Notes under the pieces: model-generated
What the model saw: the letters and a program-made list of their open reading frames with translations, nothing else
The model's database searches: none
What the model was told of the DNA's origin: nothing
Shown: positions 25,234 through 37,057 of the stretch, piece after piece
Numbering within the stretch: position 1 is the first letter of the stretch
Layout: every line of letters begins with the position of its first letter
Assembly: GCA_028751875.1 (NCBI GenBank)
Contig: CM054155.1
Span: 4,067,520 to 4,131,519 of the forward strand
Direction of reading: 5' to 3'
Length of the DNA: 64,000 nt
DNA from: Rapana venosa
Taxonomy: Eukaryota > Mollusca > Gastropoda > Neogastropoda > Muricidae
Program-made: the position numbers and the translations under genes

Positions 25234-25300
25234 CTTACAACTTGGACATACTTACTGCGCATGCTCCATAAAAACAGTTCGCAGGAAGTGACTTCAATGA
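25234..25300 (-). promoter_or_regulatory. Probable promoter/5' UTR of the LRCH-like gene
   Basis: Just upstream of the ATG on the minus strand are GCATGCGCA (25256-25264, half an NRF1-type palindrome) and ACTTCC in GAAGTCACTTCCTGCG (25280-25295, ETS-type core). An AAGATGGC YY1-type word overlaps the start codon. There is no TATA box. This combination is common in housekeeping promoters. Motif function is inferred. Confidence 0.45.
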
Positions 25301-25829
25301 TTTTTCCAATCCCAGAATGAGCTCATCTAAAATACATGTATAGGGAGACTGGGGAGAAATTGACAGAACCTAGAATAGAATGTTGACAAACAGTGGAAAG
25401 TTTAGTTCCCTCATTACAACTTCACGAATAAGCAAAGAGCTAAAGAATACATCAACATATCATTAGTCATAAATTTCAGAGCTAGCTCTCTCGCGCTCTC
25501 TCTCTCTCTCTTGCAGCCTATTGCATTTTGATGCTAGTTACTTCTCGGATGTAGTAATCCTAATATCATTAGCAATTTTTTGGAGATCTCTCATGCGAGT
25601 AGGCGCGCACGTCTCTGTGTGTGTGTGTGTGTGTCCAGCAGAACATTTGATAGTTAACTGTGTTTTTGTTTGTTTTGGTGGGAGGTGGTTTTTATTTTGT
25701 TTAGGGTTTTTTTTTTTTGGTTATTTTTGGTTGGGTTGTTTTTTTTGGCTGCCTCATCTTCTGTGACGTCCCCGCCCTGCTGTTCCCAAGCTGCTCATCC
25801 CAATCCCCTCACCACAGCCATACCCAGAT
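25301..25829. other. Non-genic stretch
   Basis: A short CT run (25480-25512), GT run (25615-25634) and T-rich tracts. No gene seen. Confidence 0.5.
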
Positions 25830-26100
25830 CCGTTATGTCTCATCCTCAGGGTCGGAAGTCCACAGGGAGCCTATCAATATCTGATCGCCGTCGGGCCACC
25901 AGCCAGAGGGGCCCTGCACTGCTGCTGGGTCACTTTAGTGATGTTCAGTGGTGCCTGTACTGACCTGGCATACGCTGGACACCACCTACTAAGCCCCTAC
26001 TAACGACAGTATTAACTCAGTCACGGAGCCAGTCTGAGTGAGTTGCCCACCCCAGGTGGCAACCACCACAATGTCCCTCCAATGACCGTCCCTCACCCCC
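25830..26100 (+). repeat. Unclassified interspersed repeat, inverted relative to 29100-29300
   Basis: GTCACTTTAGTGATGTTCAG, CTGGACACCACCT and GGAGCCAGTCTGAGTGAG occur here. Close matches occur in the same order on the minus strand of 29100-29300. No coding domain recognised. Confidence 0.6.
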
Positions 26101-27227
26101 CTCCAACCCCAAGGTGTTTACCTCTTCTTACAAGTGTTTAGGCCCTTACAGCCAAGGAGAGAAGGGAGTGAGGGGAAGCATCCTGCTCATCTGCTTGCCA
26201 ATGCCCTTCTCCCTGCCAACACGGCGTTTGATTTGAATGCCGGACTTGTCACATACTCTACTTTCTTCTTTAACTGACTTGAGGAGTCACGTATCATTAA
26301 AAAAACAAAACAAAAACAAAAACGTCACTTCAGACTGAACCCCCCCCCCCCCCCCCCCCCACCCCCCCCCCCCCCCCTACTGTGACTTGCTGTACCTTGT
26401 CAGGTCGTATTGCCCTGCCCTGTCACTAACGCCTTGACGGACTTTTCATTCAGAAAGTCTTCAGTCAGTTATGGACAGATTTCAGTGTACATTCAGAGTT
26501 ACTGACAATGTGCATCCTACCCGATTTAAGGTCCTTTGAACCCATCAGTTGTCAGGCATGCAGCCTTCCAGTTTGAATAGCATCTGCATCGCTGAGATAG
26601 TGCATTGTACATGCTACTAGCTAAACCTTCTTGTGTGTGTGTTTGTTTATTTTGTTTTGTTGTGTTCAGAGGTGGTCAAACCTGAGCTGGACACCCACTT
26701 CTGCCAACTGATTATTTTCTTAGCTAACTTCCATTGTAATGAACGTAGATCAGGTTTGGGTATTACTCCAGAATATAGTTACAACCGTGTTAGTGGGATT
26801 TCAGTCTGGTTTGTTAAACTCTATGTCTAAGTTTGTTTTTATGTAGTATTTGACTGATTTGCTCTGTCGGTGAAGGTATTGGGCTACGCACACTCAGTCA
26901 GTGACAGTTGCGAATGTGTGCAAGGAAAAGACTTGGACTTCACCTAAATTCTTCCCCCTTGTTCAGTCTCTCTCACTGTACACTGACCATATAAATGAGA
27001 CCCATAACTTTCTTAGTCTTTTCCCCCCAATTAAAAGACAATGTGCTACAAATTAGTAGTCAATTGTTCACACAAACATACACACACTTTTTTTTTTTTT
27101 TTTTTTGGGGGGGGTGGGAGGGGGGGGTGCATGCTTTGTTCTGTTTATTTCCTTGTTTGATTCTTTTGTTTGCTTTTTCGGTTGTTGTTTTTTAAAAAAT
27201 TGTTTTTGTTTGTTGTTTGTCTTTTAT
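26101..27227. other. Non-genic stretch with interrupted poly-C
   Basis: Poly-C at 26341-26377 is broken by a single A. A T18/G-rich run lies at 27089-27127. ORF fragments near 26633-26830 have no recognisable domain. Confidence 0.6.
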
Positions 27228-27705
27228 TATAAAGTATGAACGGGAAAGAACGGGTGATATTGTATCCTGATAAAATTTGTTTGACATTTTATTATTTGTT
27301 CTTTATATTATTTCTCTCATTTCTTTGTAATCCAAATCTAAGTGAGTACACATGTGCGCGCATGTATGTACGTGTGTATGTGTGTTGTGGTGTGTGTATG
27401 TATGTGCGCGCGCCCCTGGTTTCTACAGTGTCATTTTCTTCTTTTGGGGGATATTTTATTAGGTTTTTATTGGTGGTGGGAGTCGTTTTTTCTTTTGTTT
27501 TGTTTTTTGAGAAGGGGGGGGGGGGGGGGGGTCCTCTGGGTTTTTTTTTCTGTTTGAGTCAGTTTAAATATTATTGGTCATGGTAATAATGTAGTTAGAT
27601 ATTATCGATCAAGTTGGTTTTGTTCCTAGATAGATGGCTTCATGAAAAAAAGCAAATGCATAGCTATTCAATGTACCAAATGGAAACTAAAAATTTGACT
27701 TGACT
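27228..27705 (+). mobile_element. Interspersed repeat R1 with (TTGAC)n tail
   Basis: It begins TAAAGTATGAACGGGAAAGA, has an internal GT/GCGC tract and a poly-G run (27515-27530), and ends TTCCTAGATAGATGGCTTC...TTCAATGTACCA...AAAATTTGACTTGACTT. Same order as the copy at 14380. Confidence 0.7.
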
Positions 27706-27776
27706 TCACACACACACACACACACCCCTTTTCCTGTCTCTCTCTCTCTCTCTCTCTGTCTCTTCTTCCCCTCTCG

Positions 27777-27829
<53 letters not shown>

Positions 27830-27840
27830 TCTCTCCCTTT
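27706..27840 (+). repeat. (CA)n then (CT)n array
   Basis: A short CA run followed by about 105 bases of CT repeat directly after the R1 tail. Confidence 0.9.
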
Positions 27841-28606
27841 TTCTTCTTCGTAGAAGGCTCAGATAGCAACTATTGTTGTGTTTTCTTTTCCTAAAAATCA
27901 ATAATTATATCAACAGCATCATGCTACAAAAATAATGCCAACTGTAGATCATTTTGAATATTGTTCTTTTTCTTGAATTTCTCCTCAGAGGTTGATTCCA
28001 ATGGCCAATACTGAACCCTAAAGAACAATATCAACATCGTCCATCAACAACAACATGGGGAAAAAAGGAAAAGGAAAAGACAAATTTTTTTTTTTTTTAA
28101 AGGAAACAAACCAACCAATCAAATAATCAAACACTGACACCGTCGTTTTTCTTACTGATTAACAATAAGTACAACAATGATCTTTTTATCTTACATGTGC
28201 ATACGTTAAGTTCTTCTGCTCTTCCAACCCCACACCCCGTGAGCGGGCGTGAGATGAGAGCCAAGATTTTGTGGTTTTTATTAAGTGGTGATGGTGGTGT
28301 GTCTGTTTTAATCAGTCCTCCAGTGTCTGCTTCTGCTGGCCGCAACATTCCTGATAATAATCCAAATTCATGACTGAACAAACAGGTCTTTCCTCTGTTC
28401 CTTTCAGCATGGCAGCTTAGTCTCAGATCGGAGCTTGCAATGTCCAGTTTACTTCATGTCTACATGTGTTACGTATATGTGCAGACTCATGTGAGTGGAG
28501 TCATTTCATCCATTACGACCAGCCATCTCGCTTTGACTATGTACTCGATGTCTGTGTATAGTATTTCTATGATTCCGGGGCATAAAACCAAATAAATAAA
28601 TAAACA

Positions 28607-28682
28607 GCAGGAACCATGGTGCAGTAGTGAGCATACTGGGTTCCTTGCTGTAAGGTCATGGGTTCGGATCTCATAATTATAG
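28607..28682 (+). mobile_element. tRNA-like SINE head
   Basis: ACCATGGTGCAGTAGTGAGC resembles a box A, and GGGTTCGGATCTC follows 45 bases later as box B. The downstream body is not similar to the other SINEs here, so it is either a different family or a decayed tRNA pseudogene. Confidence 0.45.
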
Positions 28683-28855
28683 TGGTTTTACTTTCAGATT
28701 CTAGCAGTCAGCTCTTACGCAGAGTGAGTATGCTATGGGCTCATTTGGAAGGCTGGGACCACACAGTTTAGCTTCATCTTCATGGACTTTACAGATGTCA
28801 TTTTGACATTGTTGCTCGGATTACTTGACCAGTATTGCAGATATCTGTAGACCTA

Positions 28856-28924
28856 TCCCTCTGGCCTGGTTGATGCCCGACTATGCTATAATCTCTCTGG
28901 CCTGGTTGATGCCCGATTATGTTA
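28856..28924 (+). repeat. Tandem duplication, two ~34 bp units
   Basis: CTGGCCTGGTTGATGCCCGA occurs twice with only a few differences between units. Confidence 0.85.
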
Positions 28925-29099
28925 TGATAAAAAGCGTCAAGCAGGCCCACAGCAATGCCAAGAGGACGCCAAGCTGGAGCATTTCCACAGCATCGTCATT
29001 AGTCATCCTCTTCACCATTGATCATCACGCAATAACAAAAAAATGTTGCTCTGGTCTCGTAGTGACAACCAGTTCTCTAGTTTCCTTACACTTCCATGG

Positions 29100-29300
29100 C
29101 TGAGGTTGACTGGAGAAAGTCGTTGGAGGGACTTTGTAACGGTCACCAGATGGTTGTCTCACTCAGTCTGGCTCCACGACTAAGTTACAATGATCATCAG
29201 TAAGGGGCCAGAGAAGGTGGTGTCCTGCATATGTTTGTTCAGAACAGACATCACTGAAGACCACTAAAGTGACTCAGCAGTGGTGCATATCGCCTCCAGT
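29100..29300 (-). repeat. Unclassified interspersed repeat, inverted partner of 25830-26100
   Basis: The minus strand reads GAGTCACTTTAGTGGTCTTC, GGACACCACCTTCTCTGG and GGAGCCAGACTGAGTGAG, matching the copy at 25.9 kb in the opposite direction. Confidence 0.6.
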
Positions 29301-30328
29301 TGGTGGCTCCATGGCAACTTCACGCTGATAAACTCCTTGTGGACTTGTTGGCCTTTAGAATACGATATGATAAACCGAGGTATGGCTGGAGCGGAGAGGT
29401 CAGATCAGAAGGATCAGTGTAGGTAACAGCAAGGCAGAATGTCAAAAGAAAATGAAACATCAACACTCCCCCCCAAACAAAACAACACCACCCCACCCCA
29501 AACAACAACCCCCAAAACAAACAAGACATCTGAAAAACAAACAAAAGAAAACAAAGTGATATGTAAATGAACAATATATGACGTTACAATCAATAGCAAG
29601 CCCGTGTTTTTAACACTACTTGCATACTAGTAACTGTTTCCGTCTTTAAATGCATATACATAATCATAAACTGGACTGCAATACAACAGAGACACTGACG
29701 GCAAATAAAACACACTTGGTTACCATAATCTGTTTGTTACTTATTAAACGATTGCATTACCACTCAGCTGCATAGAACGGAGTATAGTTTATCTTCATAA
29801 TCGGGCCGTCCAGAAAATGCTTAGGTCACAAACGAAAGACATCTTTTGTCATTTGTCCTGGAGGAAGCCCACAGAAATAGAATGGGAAATCATCATCAGT
29901 GCATCATAATCATGGTATGCGAACACCGGAATGTACAGGGGAAGAGAACAAAAGAGATGACCATGTTTGTTATTGCCCCAGAAAGCAGGCCTTTTTTCTG
30001 GATAAAATGTGAAATAAGCTGAAGGGGGGGGGGGAGAGAGGCGAAAAAGGAGTACGTAAAGAGAATGACTGCCTCAAACAAACATACTTAAAACAACAAT
30101 TTCAAGAACAACAACAGCAGCAGCAGCAACCAAGGAACAGAAAAGAAATAAGAACAGAATAGACTAATTTATAACTTTATAACCAAAAAAAAAGAGAGAG
30201 ACAAACTTGAAAACATGTAAACAGAACGTATCTGCTTGCATGCTGTCTACACGTACGAACGCACCCGTGGACGCATGGGTGCACCACACACACACACACA
30301 CGCACACACGCACGCGCGCGCGCGCGCA

Positions 30329-30360
<32 letters not shown>

Positions 30361-30734
30361 CACACACACACCACTGAATAAACTTGATACCGACATATCA
30401 TAAATCAAGGGAGCAAACTTCCTTTATGACTTAAAAACATTATCAGTGATAGTAACCAGTGAAGTACCTTATTCCGTATGAGGAAAGCAACCGTCGAGGT
30501 AGGGGAGGGAAGGAAGCAAAACACTGGCTCCATGCACGTGCGTATGTGAACGAGTAAAACAACATTATACATTTTCTACAGAGCCAAAAGGCTTAAAAGG
30601 CACAGTCATACAGGTAAGAAAGGAGTTAATAATTTTATATTTTGTTTGAAAACACAGTCTACTAATTAAAATGTTTAAAAATAATAATTGTACTGTGCAT
30701 CATTGAGCACTGACCAGCCTATAACCTGATTCTG
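29301..30734. other. Non-genic stretch with (CA)n/(CG)n
   Basis: CA/CGCG alternation at 30288-30372 and a G run at 30025-30033. No coding segment recognised. Confidence 0.55.
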
Positions 30735-30786
30735 TGGACTTGACTTGACTTGACTTGATTTGACTTGACATGACTTGACTTGATTT
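30735..30786 (+). repeat. (TTGAC)n pentanucleotide run
   Basis: About ten near-perfect TTGAC units. This is the tail motif of the R1 repeat, but no R1 body is attached, so it may be an orphan tail. Confidence 0.7.
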
Positions 30787-30927
30787 CTTACGACCTTGAA
30801 GAATGGCAGAGTGTTGCCGTGTGTGGGTATGTTGAACCTGACGGGGATACTGGGGGCTCTTTCAGCATAAACAGCATCCCACCTTCTGGAAATTCTGTGC
30901 TATAAAATACCCCCTTTTGATCTTTTG

Positions 30928-31427
30928 NNNNNNNNNNNNNNNNNNNNNNNNNNNNNNNNNNNNNNNNNNNNNNNNNNNNNNNNNNNNNNNNNNNNNNNNN
31001 NNNNNNNNNNNNNNNNNNNNNNNNNNNNNNNNNNNNNNNNNNNNNNNNNNNNNNNNNNNNNNNNNNNNNNNNNNNNNNNNNNNNNNNNNNNNNNNNNNNN
31101 NNNNNNNNNNNNNNNNNNNNNNNNNNNNNNNNNNNNNNNNNNNNNNNNNNNNNNNNNNNNNNNNNNNNNNNNNNNNNNNNNNNNNNNNNNNNNNNNNNNN
31201 NNNNNNNNNNNNNNNNNNNNNNNNNNNNNNNNNNNNNNNNNNNNNNNNNNNNNNNNNNNNNNNNNNNNNNNNNNNNNNNNNNNNNNNNNNNNNNNNNNNN
31301 NNNNNNNNNNNNNNNNNNNNNNNNNNNNNNNNNNNNNNNNNNNNNNNNNNNNNNNNNNNNNNNNNNNNNNNNNNNNNNNNNNNNNNNNNNNNNNNNNNNN
31401 NNNNNNNNNNNNNNNNNNNNNNNNNNN
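30928..31427. other. Assembly gap, exactly 500 N
   Basis: A round 500 N run is usually a placeholder of unknown true size. Sequence on the two sides should not be assumed to be 500 bases apart. Confidence 0.97.
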
Positions 31428-32299
31428 TTTTCTTTCTGAGAACTAGTCGAGCTGTGGAGTATCATATTGCACTGTATTGTATTACAATGTATTGAATTGT
31501 GTACTACTTTCACCCAAAGTGGCTTTCTTTTTTCTTTTCTTTTTTCGTTTTTTATTTTGTTTTGTTTGTGTTTTGCTTCACATTCTTACTCTTTTTGACT
31601 ATTTGACTACCCCCCTCCCCCCCCCCCCCAAAAAAAACAAAAACACCCTGAGATAAAGAATTCATTTTCTGAAGGTGACATAAGATTTAGCTGTAGTATA
31701 AAAATTAAAATTCAGCTGTGCAGCTGATTTGAGTTGTAGAATGTGTTTTTACTTCATAGTGTATATTGTTTTGAAATGAGGAATAGATTCAGTTAGTGCG
31801 ATGCACATATTAAGGTGATACAATGCATACAGCTCAGGTGATACATTGCATATAGCTCACTTACTTGATGATAATGCACATACATGATTTCATGTAATCA
31901 TGTGCTCATAATAATTTTGCATAAAGAGTAAAATTCAAATTAAAGTCGATTTGATTTCTGCTTTCCCTACTACTGCTGTTGTGCTATGTGTTTCTGTATG
32001 TGCATTTGAATTTTTTTTTTTATTCAGTTCAATAAATTTGAGTTTTTGTTTCTGATGTTTGATATTTATTATCATGGTAATGTTTTTAGTGTGGCTGTTG
32101 TGGTTAATGTTGCCAACTATGTCTTTTATGGGTATGCCTGTTTATTTGCATTTATCAAGGCTATATATGACAACGGGTGAAAAGATATTTTTGCTGAATT
32201 AAATATCACATTGAGCCATTATCAAAATACAGTATTGTAGTAAGTGTTCAATATAAGCTTAAGTTTATTTAGCCCCCCCCCCTCTCTCTCTCTCTCGCC
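31428..32299. other. Non-genic AT-rich stretch
   Basis: Short poly-C (31613-31629) and CT (32282-32295) runs. No gene seen. Confidence 0.55.
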
Positions 32300-32871
32300 G
32301 ATGGCAACAATGGAGTGATCATATACAAAGCAGTGAAAGATTTCAAATGTACAGACAATTTATAAGTTCGCATGATGTCAAACCTTATCTAAAACTTGAT
32401 ATGGATATACATTTGAAAAGAATTATGTCTAAGTTTAGACTTGGTGTATCAGATATAAATGTTCATAAATTCAGATACAGAGAACATGATATTGATGACC
32501 TCAGGCTGCTATGCTCATTATGTAAGCAAGCATCGGAGGATGAAGTACATTTTGTGTTGTGCTGTCTAGTATTAGAGGATGTTAGGCAGAACTACATCCC
32601 TGTTAAATATAGTAGACAGCCTAATTTATTTAGACTCTGTTTATTCCTGGCATCAAGTCATCCTGAGGTTGTGCACAGCCTCACTTTATATTTGTGTAAA
32701 GCTTTCAGAACAAGAGAGATATTGTTATCCTAAGTCATAGTTTTGTAACTGACTTTTTGTTATACAGTAACATTTTGTCTTTACTATTGCTTTTACCCCC
32801 ACCAAAATACTAAGCAGTTTGGCAACCCCCTTCATGTATGGGCCAATGGCCTTTTTGTGAATAAATCGTTC

Positions 32872-32875
<4 letters not shown>
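32300..32875 (+). mobile_element. LINE D-like fragment, C-terminal zinc-knuckle part
   Basis: The open frame 32347-32733 contains FRLGVSDINVHKFRYRE and LLCSLCKQASEDEVHFVLCC, a C-x2-C-x8-H-x4-C pattern. LINE D at 35815-35945 has the related series FRFGVSDI...CRLCHSAIEDEIHFLFCC. The copy is 5'-truncated, and its 3' UTR ends GTGAATAAATCGTTCGATC before a (CT)n run, unlike LINE D itself. Confidence 0.75.
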
Positions 32876-32915
<40 letters not shown>

Positions 32916-32917
32916 AG

Positions 32918-33118
32918 GGGGACGGGATAGCTAGTGGTTAGAACATTGCGCATACATTAAATCCTGTTCTGCTTTTCGTAAGAGTAGGCCATTGTGTGCT
33001 GGTGGGAGCAGATGACAGAATTCACAAAACCGCATACACATGGGGACTGGATGTAAAAAAGCACATAAGTGGTTATTCCATTATCCTCAATGTAAAAGAT
33101 TAAAATAAATTTTTAAAA
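32918..33118 (+). mobile_element. SINE with LINE D-type tail
   Basis: The head GGGGACGGGATAGCTAGTGG (box A) is joined by internal deletion to the 3' body (GAGTAGGCCATTGTGTGC). The copy ends GGTTATTCCATTATCCTCAA, then TGTAAAAGATTAAAATAAAT, a slightly diverged LINE D tail. It sits in a (CT)n tract (32874-32916 and 33121-33129), which may be the split target. Confidence 0.8.
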
Positions 33119-33132
33119 AAATCTCTCTGTCT

Positions 33133-33578
33133 CAAAGGCGTTTGATTCTGTTTCTATAAAATTATTATGGCCTGTCTTGTTAATCAATGGACAATGGAAA
33201 TACAAGTAAATTATGTCGTTGTTTGAAAAGCATGTACCAAGAAGTGAAAGCAAGAATAAGGTTGGGAGCAACATTTTTCAGAAGTTTTAAACTGCACCCA
33301 TGGAGTAAAACTAGGGGATGTTTGTAGTCCAGTATTGTTTTCATTGTTTATTAATGAGCTAGCTCTAGAAATCATCCAGAATGGTAAACATGGTGTGACT
33401 TTTGATCTTATTGAATTTTTTATACTATTATTTGCTGACGATATTATTTTACTATTGACAACAGTGACTGGTTTACAAAGACAGCTTGATAACTTGTGTA
33501 GGGCTGCATCTAGGTTAAAGTTAAAGGTAAATATGAGCAAAACAAATATAGTTGTTTTTCGTGAGGGTGGGTATTTAG

Positions 33579-33616
<38 letters not shown>

Positions 33617-36262
33617 GTCCCGTAGTCTGACGACCGTGGGGGCACCTTCAAAGACTCAGCAACCAGTTCCCTCCATTCTTCTCTCTGTTCTGCCTTTCTC
33701 AGGGTTTTGTTGAGTTCTAGGCCTGTCCATTCACTGATGTTATCCTCCCAGCTCTTCCTTGGTCTGCCTCTTCTTCTTCCTCCTTGGACAGTGCCTTGCA
33801 AAACTGTCTTTGTAATTCCTTGGGATCTTGTGACATGCCCATACCACTTAAGTTTACGCTTTTTCACGATCGTTAGAAGGTTCTCATAGGGTCCAATGGT
33901 TTGCTGGATTCTGTTATGCACGCTTTCGTTGCTTATGTGGTCTTTGTAGGAGATGCCAAGGAGTCTCCGAAAGCATCTCATCTCCACTGCCTGTACTCTT
34001 CTCTCCAAATCTGCAGTCAGGGTCCATGATTCACAGGCATACAGAAATATAGATATGACAAGGGAGCGCATTAGTCTGATCTTGGAGATAAGTGAGATAT
34101 TCTTATCTCTCCAGATGGTGTTTAGTTTTGACAAAGCTGTTATTGTCTGTGCAGTCCTGCATACTACTTCTGGCTTGGATCCCTGGTCGGATACAATGGC
34201 TCCCAGGTACTTGAAGCTTTGAACTGTTTCCAGCTTCTGGTCATTAACCCTGATATCAGTGCTAATGCCGTTGGTGTTATTAGTCATCAGTTTGGTCTTC
34301 TCTGCACTGATTTCCATGCCGTATGTTTTGGAGGCCTTATCCAAGTGTTCTGTTAGGCTGGCAAGCTCTTTTTCTGATCCTGCTATTCCATCAATGTCAT
34401 CTGCGAAGCGGAGGTTTGTGATCGTTCTGCCACCAATGCTGACTGATCCTTCATGATGTTCCAGTGCATCAGCCATGATTCTCTCAAGGAAGATGTTGAA
34501 AAGGGTGGGTGAGAGTAGACAGCCCTGCCTTACTCCAACTGTTGTTCGAAACCATTCTCCAATGTTGTTGTTGTAGTACACTGCACTGGTGGCCTCGCTG
34601 TACAGCTGTTTGATGACTCTGATCAGGTTTGCATTGATGCTGTACAAGTTCATGGTTGCCCACAAAGCTGCATGCCACACCCTGTCAAATGCCTTCTTAA
34701 AATCGATAAATACGTGGTATAGGTCTTGTTGATGTTGAAGGTACCGCTCACATAGTATTCTGAGGTTGAATATCTGTTCTGTTGTGCTGCGTCCTGCTCT
34801 GAAACCTGCTTGTTCCTCAGCAATGATGGTCTCTGCTTGTGGCTTCAGTCTATTCAATATTATCTGCAGCATGACCTTGCTTGGGTGACATATGAGGCTG
34901 ATTGTGCGGTAATTATGGCATTGTTGTAGATTTCCTTTCTTGGGGAGGGTGATGATGAGCGACTGCGTCCATGGTGTTGGCCATTTTCCTGTCTGCCAGA
35001 TCTTGTTGCAGATTCTTAGTAGGGCGCTGATCATGGCTTCCCCTCCAGCTTGGACCAAGCTTGGGTATTTAGCACGACAGGAAAAATGGACAAATGGCAA
35101 TGTAAAGGTGGAAGTAGTGAATGTATATAAATACCTTGGTCTGTGGTTTTCAACTAGACTTAGTTTTGGTTTTGCATGTCAAGACCTAGTAAGCAGAGCT
35201 AAGAAAGCAGTTTTTGCCATTTTCGTGTGCTGTATAAATTGGACTGCTGTAATTTTTCTCTTTTTTGGCAAATTATGTGATGCTAAGTACAGCCAATAAT
35301 GCTGTATGGAGCTGAAATATGGGCTTTTGAAAAAAAGTCACATGGTTGAAAATGTACACTTATGTGCTATGAAACGTTTTTTTAATGTAGATCTTCGAAC
35401 GCCCAATGACCTTGTGTATGGAGAGCTTGGGAGATTTCTCATATATATTAACTCGTACATAAAATGTATTAAATATTGGTTAACATTGACTCATTAGGAT
35501 AAATGTAGAATCCCTTTAAAAGCATATAGAGTGTTGTATAATTTAGACAAATGGTAAGAAAACTTGGGTTACAAGTCTTCATGAGCGCTTAAATTCATAT
35601 GGATTTTCCTTTGTATGGGATAATCAAAGGGTACAGTGTATCTTAGACTTCTTAAAAAGTATCAAACAAAGGCTTATAGATTGCAGATGGTAAAATTGGC
35701 ATGAACATATGTATAACAGTGACAGATTTGCTCAATATAGGCTGTTTAAAACATCTTGTTTCAAAGAAATATATATTGACATTAAAATAAATGGTTATGT
35801 TAAAAGTGCTTTCACTAAATTTAGGTTTGGTGTTTCAGATATTGCATGTCACTGAAGTAGATACCAGAACAGAACTGAAGATGAACTGAAATGCCGTTTA
35901 TGTCATAGTGCAATAGAAGACGAAATTCATTTCTTGTTTTGTTGTCCAGCCTTACACAATCTTAGGATGCAATTCATTAGACCAAAATATTACAATGAGC
36001 CTTGTAACTTTAGGGTAAAAGTTCTTCTGTTGACAAAACATGAGACAACTTTAACAAATCTTGCCATCTATGTTTATCATGCTTTGAAAAGGGTAAATAC
36101 TGCACTATCGTAACATTAGAAATGAAACTTATTTGTTGCAACTTACCTTGACTGTGGATAGCTAGTAAATTTTTATAAATATATTGTGGTTCTTGTTGTT
36201 CATGATGATGTGTATATGCTTATTCCATTATCCTCGATATAAAAGAATAAAATAAAAATAAA
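33133..36262 (+). mobile_element. LINE D, 5'-truncated, split by a LINE A insertion
   Basis: The left part (33133-33579) begins inside RT (KAFDS) and has VKLGDVCSPVLFS, LFINELALE and FADDIILL. After the insertion (33580-35062) the same frame resumes with VVNVYKYLGLWFS near 35115. It then continues to ...MKRFFNVDLRTPN... and a C-terminal C-x2-C-x8-H-x4-C knuckle (near 35885-35945). The 3' UTR ends in GCTTATTCCATTATCCTCGA, TATAAAAGAATAAA and A-rich sequence at about 36262. The ORF has several frameshifts and stops. Confidence 0.85.
33580..35062 (-). mobile_element. LINE A copy 2: 5'-truncated insertion with intact RT ORF
   Basis: The 11 bp TSD GGGTATTTAGC lies at 33569-33579 and 35063-35073. 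The insert is 1483 bp, truncated in the N-terminal part of RT (corresponding to about 17790 of copy 1), and ends in (GATA)n at 33580-33616. One uninterrupted reading frame covers the insert, with its TAG stop inside the GATA tail at 33607-33609. Motifs in order: LPKKGNLQQCHNYRTISLIC; EEQAGFRAGRSTTEQIF; FIDFKKAFDRVWHAALW; VGVRQGCLLSPTLFNIFLE; LRFADDIDGI; FKYLGAIVSDQGS; RRRGRPRKSWEDNISEW; PPRSSDYGTDR. No frameshift against about 490 codons indicates a young copy. Confidence 0.93.
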
Positions 36263-36316
36263 TAATGCCCTTCAGAAAGGGGCCTTGGCCTAAAATCTAA
36301 AAAAACTATTCACATT

Positions 36317-36317
36317 T

Positions 36318-36407
<90 letters not shown>
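36317..36407 (+). repeat. (CT)n/(CA)n array
   Basis: About 47 bases of CT followed by 40 bases of CA. Confidence 0.9.
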
Positions 36408-36408
<1 letters not shown>

Positions 36409-36774
36409 TGTATGCATTTCACTATTGGATATTACATACTGTGTATCTACTGTACAGTGCACAGGGAAACATACAGATCTATACTTTACAGAATTTCCAG
36501 GCACTCACAGATTCTGATGATTAATCACACCACACAAAGAAAAAGTGATCTAGGCTAAGAGCAATAGGCCTGTGGCATCGGCAACACATGTGCAAAGACG
36601 TACTTTAAAAAAATAATTTCCGATGAGTGTTCAACTTCACCAAAGGTAACTAACCCTAGGCGATAAGTGTTTCATGAAGACGAAAACCGAGGATTACCGA
36701 TTAGCCATAGGTCAACTACCAAGCGATGCTAATTTAACCAAGGGGTTACGTGGTGCTCTTCTTGAACACCAGCC

Positions 36775-36898
36775 CTGGGGGATTGTACTGAAGCGAGGCA
36801 TGCAAACCGTCACCCATCCAACTGGTAACTATGCTTGATGCTGCTTAACTTTGGCTGTGCGAAAGCAAGTGCTCCAACCACTGAGCTATCCCATCCCT
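36775..36898 (-). mobile_element. Chimeric tRNA/5S SINE, 5' part
   Basis: The minus strand reads GGGATAGCTCAGTGGTTGGA, then CAAAGTTAAGCAGCATCAAG, then GTTGGATGGGTGACGG. It is the same box-A plus 5S-core fusion as at 10310, then diverges. Confidence 0.75.
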
Positions 36899-37020
36899 GA
36901 ATATAAGTACCTAGGAACAATCACTGATGATAAATTGAATTTATCTGCACACACAAATCTTTTGAGTCAGAAATGCCAGTTCCGGATCTTTATTTTCTTT
37001 ACAAACTTCTAAATTTGGGT

Positions 37021-37057
<37 letters not shown>

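Noticed and set aside
28607..28682. Functional tRNA gene
   Set aside because: Box A and box B like words are present, but no complete cloverleaf could be drawn; treated as a SINE head.
30788..31513. Open frames running through the N gap
   Set aside because: The frames exist only because N codons contain no stops.
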